This document shows positions 34,878 to 43,030 of a DNA stretch of 64,000 bases, in pieces. How positions within the stretch are numbered: the stretch's first letter is position 1; each line of letters starts with the position of its first letter. The notes under the pieces are model-generated. The model made no database searches. It saw only the letters and a list, made by a program, of their open reading frames with translations, and was not told the origin of the DNA. Origin of the DNA: Oligoflexus sp. (GTDB lineage Bacteria > Bdellovibrionota_B > Oligoflexia > Oligoflexales > Oligoflexaceae); the NCBI RefSeq assembly GCF_035712445.1, contig NZ_DASTAT010000126.1:62001-126000 (forward strand). The letters run 5' to 3'. A program made the position numbers and the translations under genes.

Positions 34878-35915
34878 CTAGGACTGATGATTCGTCACCG
34901 TAGGCGGAACGGTCTTACCCTTGGCCAGGAGTTCCTGGGCTTCTGGATGCTGCTGATAGAAATTCCGGGTCACCTTCGCAATCATCACCTTGACCGCATC
35001 GTCCACCTCACTCGGCGCCTGATCCGGAAGCACGGAAACCAAAGCCCTCATGAGTTTTTGCTGCAAGGGAGGATGCTTGGGTATCCAGGAATCCAGAAGC
35101 TGTCGATCGACGTGCGACGGCAAGGAACCCAGGATGCCGGTGTCGTTTTCATCATGCACCAGCAGCCCCGATGTGGTACCGCGATCCAGCGTCAGCACCT
35201 GCAGAAAATAGAGCGTGTGGTATTCCAGCTGTTGCCGGCGCGCCGCGTCGCTGATCGAATTCTGATTTTTTATGGCCGCGTCGATGATGGACCCATAGGT
35301 TTCAATCAGCCGCTCGCCAAAATTCTTGGCGAGAGCATAGTCGGCATCCGGGTTGCCGCTGTTATACTCTTCCAAATAAAAATGGGCGACCCCTCGATGC
35401 CGTCCGAGAGCCGGTATATGAAAATACTGTTCGCCTTGCTCCTGTCCACTTGGAAAGAGCGGACCCGATGCATTCTGGAGCATCTGCTTAAAAGTCGCCG
35501 TATCGGCCGCATTGGGAATGCTGGGATTCAGATCCCCCATGATACGCCAGTAGCCATGGCCGGATTTCATTTCGGTCCAGCTGATATGCATGTGCATCGA
35601 CGGAGCATAGGGATTGCGCGGGTGAACGATGGTGGAGATCGCCGTGGCCGAGCCCAGCTTTTTCGTGGGATCGCTTTCATACTGAACCTGCGAGATATTC
35701 ACCGAGGCGCGATTGAAAAGCGCCTCATCGGTCGCCATATAACGCAGGCCGCCCCCAAATTCACCCTGAGCGCGCAGCCATTCCACCGGACGAAAGCGCG
35801 TGCGTCCCGCGTGAGGAGGCAAGGCATCGAGCCTTTGAACGAGTTTATTTTGAAGATCCTGCACAAGGCCATAGGCTTTCTGAGCAGTTTTGGTGCTTGC
35901 GAGCTTGAGGGTCAT
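34878..35915 (-). CDS. Divergent HemF-like (aerobic coproporphyrinogen oxidase fold) protein
   Basis: A 345-residue relative of HemF. Recognisable are IVHPRNPYAPSMHMH (HemF: HPRNPxxPTxHxNxR), MGDLNPS (HemF: GGxDLTP), RGVAHFYLEEYN (HemF: RGxGGIFFDDL) and LDRGTTSGLLVHDENDTGILGSLP (HemF: YDRGTxFGL...ESILMSLPP). The Asn and Arg after the conserved His are replaced by His and Ser, and other motif positions are substituted. A role in haem synthesis is therefore uncertain, and it may be a paralogue with another tetrapyrrole substrate. The ATG has AGGTG 6 bases upstream. Confidence 0.8.
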   Translation of the reverse strand: MTLKLASTKTAQKAYGLVQDLQNKLVQRLDALPPHAGRTRFRPVEWLRAQGEFGGGLRYMATDEALFNRASVNISQVQYESDPTKKLGSATAISTIVHPRNPYAPSMHMHISWTEMKSGHGYWRIMGDLNPSIPNAADTATFKQMLQNASGPLFPSGQEQGEQYFHIPALGRHRGVAHFYLEEYNSGNPDADYALAKNFGERLIETYGSIIDAAIKNQNSISDAARRQQLEYHTLYFLQVLTLDRGTTSGLLVHDENDTGILGSLPSHVDRQLLDSWIPKHPPLQQKLMRALVSVLPDQAPSEVDDAVKVMIAKVTRNFYQQHPEAQELLAKGKTVPPTVTNHQS

Positions 35916-35965
35916 AACCATCACCTATTGAATCAGTTCCACGATGCAGGCAGTTTAACGCAAAA

Positions 35966-37420
35966 TCAAAGGTAAGGCGAGACGAGTCTTGCCAGTCCAT
36001 CCCGCACTTTCACCGGCAGGGGCCGGGCGCTGAGCTCATCCAGGTTCAGTCGCCTGGCGCGGGCGAGGCGTTCTTCGATCAGCGCATCCAGCTTTTCCGT
36101 GAAATACGCATCATAGGCTTCACAGTTGAATTCAAAATTCAAACGGAGCGAACGCGGATCCCAGTTCGTGGATCCGATCAGGCTCCACTGTCCATCCACA
36201 GTCATGAGTTTTGCATGATCGAATGGTGGGGACGTGACCCAGACCCGGCAGCCAAAGCTCACGACCTGCCACAGCTGAGCCACCGACGCCCACTGCACGA
36301 GCCTGAGGTTGCTCTTTCCGGGGATGATGATATCGATTTCGATGCCGCGCGTCGCCGCCACACCCAGGGCTGTCGCCAAAGCCATATCGGGAAGGAAATA
36401 AGGTGTAACGATGCGCACGCGTTTTTTCGCCGATGAGATAGCCGCCTGCAGAGCCCAGGCGAGCGCATGACTCGTTTCATCAGGACCATCCGCAATTCCA
36501 CGGCAGATGACATCACCGAACACACGCAAAGGCCGGAACCAGCGGTCTCCCTGCAGGCTTTCCCCCGTGCTGAAGAGCCAGTCTTCGGCGAAGACCTCCT
36601 GCAGCTGGCCGACCACGGGTCCGACCAGGCGAAAGTGAACGTCGGCCGTGGGCAAGGCGCTCGGCGCGGAAAGCACATGATTCAGGCGGATATTCATGCC
36701 GCCCGTGAAGCCGACCTCGCCATCCACGACGCAGATTTTTCTGTGCGTTCGCAGGTTGAAGACACTGATGTGATGAATGGGAATGAAGAGCGAGGCCGGC
36801 ACGCCGCGTTTTTTCAGGACGCGATAAACCGAAGGGAAGTGATAGCGCACGCCCACCGCATCGATCAGAACCCGGACTGCAACCCCGCGTTGAACGGCCA
36901 AGGCCAGTTCATCGACGAACGCGCGTCCCAGGGCATCGTAGGAAAAAATATAAGACACGAGCGTGACGGAATGCTGCGCCTGCCGAATCGCCTCCAGCAT
37001 GGCGGGAAACGCTTCTTCGCCGTTTTCCAGAATCTCGATCTGATTGCCGCCCAGAAGCGGCCGGTTCACGACGCAGCTGATCGCGGTCGCAATCTGTCTG
37101 AGGGCCTCCCCTTCCGGCTGGAATTTCTTCTCGATCTGTTCGACTGGTGTTGTGAAAGCGGAGAGGCTCAGGCGGAATTTTTCGCGCGTGGCCCGCAGTG
37201 CCATCGCTTTTCGCCGCACGCGATTGATGCCGAACAGGAAGTAGAGAACAGCCCCGACCCCGGGGGACAGGATGATCAAACCAGCCCAGCCCAGGGCCGA
37301 CCGCACATCGCGCTTCCAAAGGACGGCATGGATCGCCGCCCAAAGGGAAAGTGCCGAGGTCACCACTGTGAAGACGTAGGGCCAGTAATTCAAGATCCAT
37401 TCGAACACCTGATCTTCCAA
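35966..37420 (-). CDS. cls: Cardiolipin synthase (phospholipase D superfamily)
   Basis: A 484-residue inner-membrane enzyme joining two phosphatidylglycerols into cardiolipin. Two N-terminal membrane helices (about 12-34 and 43-66) precede two HKD motifs: HRKICVVDGEVGFTGG and HAKLMTVDGQWSLIGSTNWDPRS. Length and order are typical of ClsA. The TTG start has AGGGGG a few bases upstream and lies 9 bases after the stop of an Lrp-type regulator, so the two are probably one operon. Confidence 0.93.
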   Translation of the reverse strand: MEDQVFEWILNYWPYVFTVVTSALSLWAAIHAVLWKRDVRSALGWAGLIILSPGVGAVLYFLFGINRVRRKAMALRATREKFRLSLSAFTTPVEQIEKKFQPEGEALRQIATAISCVVNRPLLGGNQIEILENGEEAFPAMLEAIRQAQHSVTLVSYIFSYDALGRAFVDELALAVQRGVAVRVLIDAVGVRYHFPSVYRVLKKRGVPASLFIPIHHISVFNLRTHRKICVVDGEVGFTGGMNIRLNHVLSAPSALPTADVHFRLVGPVVGQLQEVFAEDWLFSTGESLQGDRWFRPLRVFGDVICRGIADGPDETSHALAWALQAAISSAKKRVRIVTPYFLPDMALATALGVAATRGIEIDIIIPGKSNLRLVQWASVAQLWQVVSFGCRVWVTSPPFDHAKLMTVDGQWSLIGSTNWDPRSLRLNFEFNCEAYDAYFTEKLDALIEERLARARRLNLDELSARPLPVKVRDGLARLVSPYL

Positions 37421-37429
37421 AGGACCCCC

Positions 37430-37909
37430 TCAGGTTTTATCCACGCGCGTCAGATTCAGATCACGCCGCATCAGAGTTTCGAGCACAACATAGGTATAGG
37501 TGGACTGGATATCAGGGATTCGCTGAATTTTTTCGGTCAGGATGTGATACAGCTCCGAAGTCTGTCTCACGACCAGCTTCACGATCAGTGAAAATTCCCC
37601 AGTGGTGAAGTAACTCTCCAGCACTTCAGGAATCGCCGCCAAACGCTTTTGGACCGCCTCCATCTTCGAGGCTTCCTTCAAGGAAATACCAATGAAGGCA
37701 AAAAGGGAATAACCCAATTTATCAATATGGATCTCGGCCCGCGCATCTCCGAGCACGCCGAGCTGCGTCAACCGTTTGATGCGATTGTGGACAGTACCCG
37801 TGGAAATACTCAGACGCTCGGCAATATCCTGGTAAGGGGTCTTTACATCATGCTGCAAAGCCATGAGGATCTGTCGATCGGTGGCATCAAGTTCATCACG
37901 CAAAGTCAC
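37430..37909 (-). CDS. Lrp/AsnC-family transcriptional regulator
   Basis: A 159-residue regulator with an N-terminal winged helix-turn-helix (LDATDRQILMALQHD...IAERLSISTGTVHNRIKRL) and a C-terminal RAM/effector domain (LGYSLFAFIGISL). The GTG start is set by AAAGGAG 7 bases upstream and gives the normal family length. It is divergent from an asparagine synthetase gene, as asnC is from asnA in E. coli, so control of that gene by asparagine or another amino acid is a reasonable inference. Confidence 0.93.
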   Translation of the reverse strand: MTLRDELDATDRQILMALQHDVKTPYQDIAERLSISTGTVHNRIKRLTQLGVLGDARAEIHIDKLGYSLFAFIGISLKEASKMEAVQKRLAAIPEVLESYFTTGEFSLIVKLVVRQTSELYHILTEKIQRIPDIQSTYTYVVLETLMRRDLNLTRVDKT

Positions 37910-38195
37910 AAAGAACTCCTTTGTGAAGGTTTTTGTATTGTGAAGCAGCCAGGAGGCAGGCGGCAAGGGCAAAATCGCGCCTGAAAGCCGGGTTCACATC
38001 ATAATAGGATTCAATTTACCGCATATTTTTTATAGTTTCATTCATTTTTATAGCCATGGGTTGAAGTCATTTTCAAAATATAAGCCTCTAACTTGATTGG
38101 ATTTGCAGAAAGAGACCACATTTCTTACACCTGTAGGACGCCCGATGCCCAGCGATGCGGGTCACACTCAGGAACTGCAGCAAGGAATAACGTGT
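37910..38195. promoter_or_regulatory. Divergent control region between Lrp-type regulator and asparagine synthetase
   Basis: The 286-base gap has an AT-rich core (about 38000-38060). Within it the 9-base sequence TTTTTATAG occurs twice (38027-38035 and 38045-38053), 18 bases apart on the same helix side roughly. TATAGT at 38031 could be a -10 element for the synthetase. Lrp-type proteins bind AT-rich repeats, so this is the likely operator. No gene is seen. Confidence 0.4.
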
Positions 38196-39791
38196 ATGTG
38201 TGGAATTTTCGCCTTTTTCGGCCATAGTCGCTCGCCTCAGGAACTGGAAACTGCTTTCGCCACCCTGCAGCATCGCGGGCCCGACAAATCCAGCGTGGAG
38301 AATATCCGCCCCGGGGTCTGGTTTGGCTTTCACCGCCTCGCCATCATGGACCTGTCCGAGGCCGGCCAGCAGCCCTTCCACCATCCAGAGAACAAGGATG
38401 CGCTGATTTGTAATGGCGAGATCTATAATGCGGACGATCTGAGGGCCCGTCTGGAAGGCTCTTTCCCCTTCCATTCGCATTCCGACTGTGAGGTCCTTCT
38501 GCCTTTGATTCGCGCCGATGGTTTCGCGAAGGCCATGAGGGAGCTTGATGCCGAGTTTGCCCTTGTTTATTACGACAGCGACCGGCAGACGCTTTGGGCG
38601 GCGCGGGATCCGATTGGAATTCGGCCTTTGTTCTACGGCACGACCGAGGTTCCTGGTGAAATCGCGTTTGCCTCGGAAGTCAAGGCGCTTCATGGCATCT
38701 GCACGGACGTGAAGCCTGTGCCTCCTGGGCATTACTTTGATGGTTACACCTTCCGGCCTTATCGCTCGATGACTGATCAGGCGCCCCGCTTCCATGCGAA
38801 GCGTGAGGATGCTCTGCCGATGATTCGGGAAACGCTCACGGAAGCGGTGCGGAAGCGGCTGCATTCCGATCGGGAGCTTGGCTGTCTTTTGAGTGGCGGT
38901 TTGGATTCCTCGTTGGTGGCTGCACTCGCTACAAAACTTGCAGGGCATAGGATTCAGACCTTTGCGGTGGGCTGTACGGTCGGTCCGATTGATATGAAAT
39001 ATGCGGCCGAGGTTGCAAGGCATATAGATTCAGATCATCACGAGATTTATTTTGAGCTGGATGAAGCCGTCGCGATCCTGGAGGAGGTGATTCGTCAGCT
39101 GGAGACCTGGGATATCACCACCGTGCGGGCGGCGATCGGGATGTATATCGTGTGCCGTGCGATTCGGAAGCAGTCTTCCGTGAAAGTGCTTCTGACGGGT
39201 GAAGTCAGTGATGAGCTCTTCGGTTATAAATACACCGACTTCGCACCGGATGCCGCTGCGTTCCAGGCCGAGGCTCAGAAGCGCATTCAAGAGATTCATT
39301 ACTATGATGTATTGCGCGCGGATCGCAGTATCAGTTCGCATGGACTCGAAGCCCGTGTGCCTTTCGGTGATCTGGCCTTTGTGGATACTGTGATGTCGAT
39401 TGATCCGGAAATGAAATTGAATAAAACCGGCGTGGGCAAGTCCCTTCTGCGCGAAGCCTTCGCCGGCACCGGCCTGCTTCCCGACAGCATACTGTATCGG
39501 GAAAAAGCCGCTTTCTCGGATGCCGTCGGTCACAGCATGGTCGATACTCTGAAGGACTTCGCCGATAAAGTCATCAGCTCCGCTGAGCTGACTCTTGCCG
39601 CCCGCGAGTTCCCCCTTCATACCCCCTTCACAAAAGAAGCGCTCCTCTACCGCCGCATCTTTGAAAAACATTATCCAGGCCGCGCCGACCTTATCCCCGC
39701 TTACTGGATGCCGAATGCATCCTGGGAAGGCTGCGCGGTGAATGATCCGAGTGCACGCGTTCTGAAAAACTACGGAAAAAGTGGAGAATGA
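38196..39791 (+). CDS. asnB: Glutamine-hydrolysing asparagine synthetase
   Basis: A 531-residue AsnB-type enzyme converting aspartate, glutamine and ATP to asparagine. The start is placed at MCGIFAFFG because the Cys after Met must be the N-terminal nucleophile; AAGGAA is 9 bases upstream. The glutaminase half shows LQHRGPDKSS, FGFHRLAIMDLS and CNGEIYN. The synthetase half has the PP-loop LLSGGLDSSL, LTGEVSDELFGYKY and EARVPFGDL. It is divergent from an Lrp/AsnC-family gene. Confidence 0.95.
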   Translation: MCGIFAFFGHSRSPQELETAFATLQHRGPDKSSVENIRPGVWFGFHRLAIMDLSEAGQQPFHHPENKDALICNGEIYNADDLRARLEGSFPFHSHSDCEVLLPLIRADGFAKAMRELDAEFALVYYDSDRQTLWAARDPIGIRPLFYGTTEVPGEIAFASEVKALHGICTDVKPVPPGHYFDGYTFRPYRSMTDQAPRFHAKREDALPMIRETLTEAVRKRLHSDRELGCLLSGGLDSSLVAALATKLAGHRIQTFAVGCTVGPIDMKYAAEVARHIDSDHHEIYFELDEAVAILEEVIRQLETWDITTVRAAIGMYIVCRAIRKQSSVKVLLTGEVSDELFGYKYTDFAPDAAAFQAEAQKRIQEIHYYDVLRADRSISSHGLEARVPFGDLAFVDTVMSIDPEMKLNKTGVGKSLLREAFAGTGLLPDSILYREKAAFSDAVGHSMVDTLKDFADKVISSAELTLAAREFPLHTPFTKEALLYRRIFEKHYPGRADLIPAYWMPNASWEGCAVNDPSARVLKNYGKSGE

Positions 39792-39802
39792 TACTCAAAG
39801 GC

Positions 39803-39825
39803 GGGGCGGCTTCCAAAGCCGTCCC
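39803..39825. terminator. Hairpin between the convergent asnB and glycosyltransferase genes
   Basis: A 10-bp stem with one G-U pair (39803-39812 with 39816-39825, CCA loop) sits 11 bases after the asnB stop. No T-tract follows on the plus strand, so termination efficiency is uncertain. Confidence 0.5.
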
Positions 39826-39879
39826 GTCCGTCGTTCAGCGGAACTCGCCCTTGCGGCCGTAATAGATGACTGGCTGTAG

Positions 39880-40977
39880 TTAACGCGCCCTGGCAAAGGT
39901 CCAATAGGAATTCAAAAAGTAATTCACAGCCGTGGCCGGAATAATTCCAATCACCTGAAATAGATGCGGGCTGCCTTCAGGATAAAGATGGGAAAGCAGA
40001 ACGAAGGTTCCAAAGCTGATCGCAAGAGCGACCAGCGAGACAAGATTGAACTGCAGACCCTTGATCGCCGTGCGCCGCTGGTTCTGCCGCTGGGCGAAGG
40101 TCCATTTATGATTCAGGCTGAAATTCCAGATGATGGACGTTTCGATGGCCAAAGGTGAGGCAATGTATTTGGACAGTCCCAGGGCGTGAAGCGCCGAGAA
40201 CACACCCAGGTTCACGACCACACCGGACAGCCCCACAACCGCGAACTTGGCAAAGGTTTCCATTCCACGCAGGCGGATGGCCCAGGCGTTCAGGATGAAT
40301 TCCACGATGTCTTTGAACCCAAGCTTGGACTCACCCTCGACGCGATCGGTGAACTTCACGGGGATTTCCTTGATCACTGCTCCGCTTACGTAGGCGGCAT
40401 GCAAAAGGGAAACCTGAAAGCCATAGCCCTGCGTGCGGATCGTGGAGAGATCCACATCCTGCAAAACCTTGGCACGAATGCAGCGAAAACCGGCCGTGCA
40501 ATCACGAACAGGATAGATCCCGGCGACGTAACGCGCGACGATATTGCCAAACTTGGAATTCATCTTCCGATAGAAACTCCACTCCGAAGGAATGGAGCCA
40601 CCCGGAACATAGCGGCTGCCGATCACAAAATCCGCGCCCTGTTCCAAAGCGGAAAGAAGCCGCGGCACATCCCACGGATCATGCGAAAAATCCGAATCCA
40701 TCTCAAAGACAGCATCAGCGCCGAGGCGCAGGGCCTCTTCCATCCCGCGAATGTAAGCCTTGCCAAGTCCCTGCTTCTGACCCGTTATCATATGAAGATG
40801 CGGACGCGTGGCCTGACAGGCCCGCACCACGTCCTGCGTGCCGTCGGGAGAATTGTCATCGACGACGAGAATATTCATGTCGTGTTTCAGGGTCGCGAAG
40901 ACCTGATCGAGGCTGGCAATCATTCTGCCGATATTGGCTTTCTCATTATAAGTAGGCAGAACGATAAAGACTTTCAT
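39880..40977 (-). CDS. DPM1-like polyprenol-phosphate mannosyltransferase fused to GtrA
   Basis: A 365-residue fusion. The N-terminal GT2 domain (about 1-225) has VVDDNSPDGTQ, MDSDFSHDPWDVP and CTAGFRCI, the dolichol-phosphate mannosyl synthase pattern. The C-terminal GtrA domain has four helices (about 240-360, including FAVVGLSGVVVNLGVF and WNFSLNHKWTFA). Such fusions load a sugar onto polyprenol phosphate and help move it across the membrane for envelope glycosylation. The ATG at 40977 is favoured over 40983 by the spacing of a GAG. Confidence 0.9.
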   Translation of the reverse strand: MKVFIVLPTYNEKANIGRMIASLDQVFATLKHDMNILVVDDNSPDGTQDVVRACQATRPHLHMITGQKQGLGKAYIRGMEEALRLGADAVFEMDSDFSHDPWDVPRLLSALEQGADFVIGSRYVPGGSIPSEWSFYRKMNSKFGNIVARYVAGIYPVRDCTAGFRCIRAKVLQDVDLSTIRTQGYGFQVSLLHAAYVSGAVIKEIPVKFTDRVEGESKLGFKDIVEFILNAWAIRLRGMETFAKFAVVGLSGVVVNLGVFSALHALGLSKYIASPLAIETSIIWNFSLNHKWTFAQRQNQRRTAIKGLQFNLVSLVALAISFGTFVLLSHLYPEGSPHLFQVIGIIPATAVNYFLNSYWTFARAR

Positions 40978-41082
40978 CAGCATCTCAAGGTGGAACGAGC
41001 GAAATTAACCAGGTTCGGGATGTACCACAGTTCAGGCCGCAGGGTAAAGGCGACTCTTTCTCGCACTGTCAATACGTCGCAA

Positions 41083-41799
41083 TCACCCCTTCCAGGCCCG
41101 AAGCTCGGTCCCCAGCTGCACCATTAAGCCTTGCCAGGCTTCATCGCACGGGGCTTCCAGATGCAGGGGAGCATCCGTCACGGGATGCGTAAGTTCCAAT
41201 CGAAGATGATGCAGCATCAGCCGACTCACCGCAAAATGCTCGCGGAAGAAACGATTGTGCACGCCATGCCCATAAACGGTATCCCCGATAATGGGATGAA
41301 AAATGGACTTCATGTGACGTCGCAGCTGATGCCTACGGCCTGTTTCCGGCTGCAGTTCACAAAGACTGTAGCGGGCCTTTGGATAACGATCGACGCTCTG
41401 ATCGAGTTCGACCGTCGCGAGGCGTTTGATCTGCGTCACAGCATCCTGGGCTGGGGCCGTGGGATCATCCAGATCGCTCAGGGGAAGATCAATGGTCATG
41501 CTTTCAGGAGCCCAACCCCGCACGAGCGCAAGATACGTCTTCCGACAGAGCTTCTGCATCCACTGTCTGCTTAAAATCGAAGCCATCTCGGAACTCCGCG
41601 CCAGGACCAGGACCCCTGATGTCGGTCGATCCAGTCGATGCACAGGATAAAGATGCTGACCGCACGCATCCCGCATGATCTGCAAAACAGCCGGCTCACG
41701 ACGCGAGGTGGCTTCCCCGCGATGCACGAGGATGCCCGCGGGCTTATGGATGACGATCATCGCGTCGTCCTCATAAAGGACGGGGAAACCCTTGTCCAT
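41083..41799 (-). CDS. RluA-family pseudouridine synthase, TruC-like
   Basis: A 238-residue RNA pseudouridine synthase without an S4 domain. The catalytic Asp57 is in HRLDRPTSGV, followed by RKTYLALVRG, LQPETGRRHQLRRH and a C-terminal LHHLRLELTHP. The TruC subfamily (tRNA U65) is the closest match by length and by ETGRRHQLRRHM. The ATG overlaps the ackA stop by one base (TGATG), implying coupled translation as the last gene of the ade-ackA operon. Confidence 0.9.
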   Translation of the reverse strand: MDKGFPVLYEDDAMIVIHKPAGILVHRGEATSRREPAVLQIMRDACGQHLYPVHRLDRPTSGVLVLARSSEMASILSRQWMQKLCRKTYLALVRGWAPESMTIDLPLSDLDDPTAPAQDAVTQIKRLATVELDQSVDRYPKARYSLCELQPETGRRHQLRRHMKSIFHPIIGDTVYGHGVHNRFFREHFAVSRLMLHHLRLELTHPVTDAPLHLEAPCDEAWQGLMVQLGTELRAWKG

Positions 41800-43013
41800 C
41801 AGCCGCTAACCAGCTGCAGGACATCGCGGGCGATCATGAGTTCCTCGTTGGTCGGGATCACCCAGACTTCCGGTGAGAGCCCATCCTTGCTGATCCTCCC
41901 CTCCCGACTTCCCACGGTTTCCTTATTTTTTTCCGGATCGACCTCGATACCAAAACGGTGAAGACCACGCAGGATCTGCTCGCGCACGACATCGGCATTC
42001 TCGCCGATACCGCCGGTGAAAACGATCGCATCCACACCGCCGGTCGCGACCAGATAGGCCCCCAGGTATTTCCGGGCCCTGTAGCAGAACATATCAATCG
42101 CCAGCTGCGCGCGACGATCGCCGTTATCCTGCACCTCTTCCAAAAGATCCCGCATGTCATGAGTCAAACCCGAAACGCCGAGCAGCCCCGACTGCTTATT
42201 CAAAAGGGCTTCCATTTCGTGAATGTTCATCCCTTCCTTATCGGCGATCAGTTCCAGCACCGCAGGATCAATATCACCCGAACGCGTGCCCATCATCAGG
42301 CCTTCCAAAGGCGTCATGCCCATGGATGTATCCACAGACAAGCCGCCGATGATCGCCGTCACGGAACAGCCATTGCCGAGATGAAAGAGGATCAGATTGG
42401 TTTGCGCTTCGGTGCGACCTGTTATCTCTCGATAACGCTGGGCCACGAAGCGGCACGAGGTTCCATGAAAACCATAGCGCCGGACTTTGTGCCGACGATA
42501 AAGCGAATAAGGAATCGCATACATCCACGCCGGCTCCGGCATGGTCAGATGAAAGGAGGTATCGAAGACAGCGATCTGCGGAATCTCGGTTCCCAGAATT
42601 TCCTGAACCGCACGAATGCCATTGATATTGGCCGGATTATGAATAGGCGCAAGGTCGATGCAGTCCTCGAGCCCGGTCATGACTTTGGCGTTGATGCGCA
42701 CCGATGCGCGAAATTTTTCACCACCGTGCACCACCCGATGCCCCACCGCGTGAATCGACGCAAGGCTTGGTATGACAGGCCCGCCCGCTTCCGGACTGAC
42801 CAGCCATTCCAGGACCAGGGCCAGGGCATCACGCTGTTTCCGAACCGGAGCCGTCTTGCGTATGCGACGGGCACCGGATCGCAGAGTCAGGAGAGCTTCA
42901 CCACCGATGCGCTCGACCACGCCCTGGGCCAGGGCCTGTTCACTTTTTTCTTCCATATCAATCAGCTGGAATTTAAGCGACGAGCTGCCGCAGTTAATCA
43001 CAAGTATATTCAT
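41799..43013 (-). CDS. ackA: Acetate kinase
   Basis: A 404-residue ASKHA-fold kinase interconverting acetyl phosphate and acetate. Family signatures are visible: VINCGSSSLKFQL at the N-terminus, GHRVVHGGEKF, FDTSFHLTMP, YGFHGTSCRFV, LGNGCSVTAI and FTGGIGENA. AAAGG precedes the ATG. Its usual partner pta is not in the window; instead it lies between adenine deaminase and a pseudouridine synthase. Confidence 0.97.
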   Translation of the reverse strand: MNILVINCGSSSLKFQLIDMEEKSEQALAQGVVERIGGEALLTLRSGARRIRKTAPVRKQRDALALVLEWLVSPEAGGPVIPSLASIHAVGHRVVHGGEKFRASVRINAKVMTGLEDCIDLAPIHNPANINGIRAVQEILGTEIPQIAVFDTSFHLTMPEPAWMYAIPYSLYRRHKVRRYGFHGTSCRFVAQRYREITGRTEAQTNLILFHLGNGCSVTAIIGGLSVDTSMGMTPLEGLMMGTRSGDIDPAVLELIADKEGMNIHEMEALLNKQSGLLGVSGLTHDMRDLLEEVQDNGDRRAQLAIDMFCYRARKYLGAYLVATGGVDAIVFTGGIGENADVVREQILRGLHRFGIEVDPEKNKETVGSREGRISKDGLSPEVWVIPTNEELMIARDVLQLVSG

Positions 43014-43030
43014 GCGTGGACCTTTCGCAC

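Noticed and set aside
38097..38195. Upstream extension of the asparagine synthetase frame
   Set aside because: The glutaminase Cys must follow the initiator Met, so the extension would block activity; a ribosome site supports the 38196 start.
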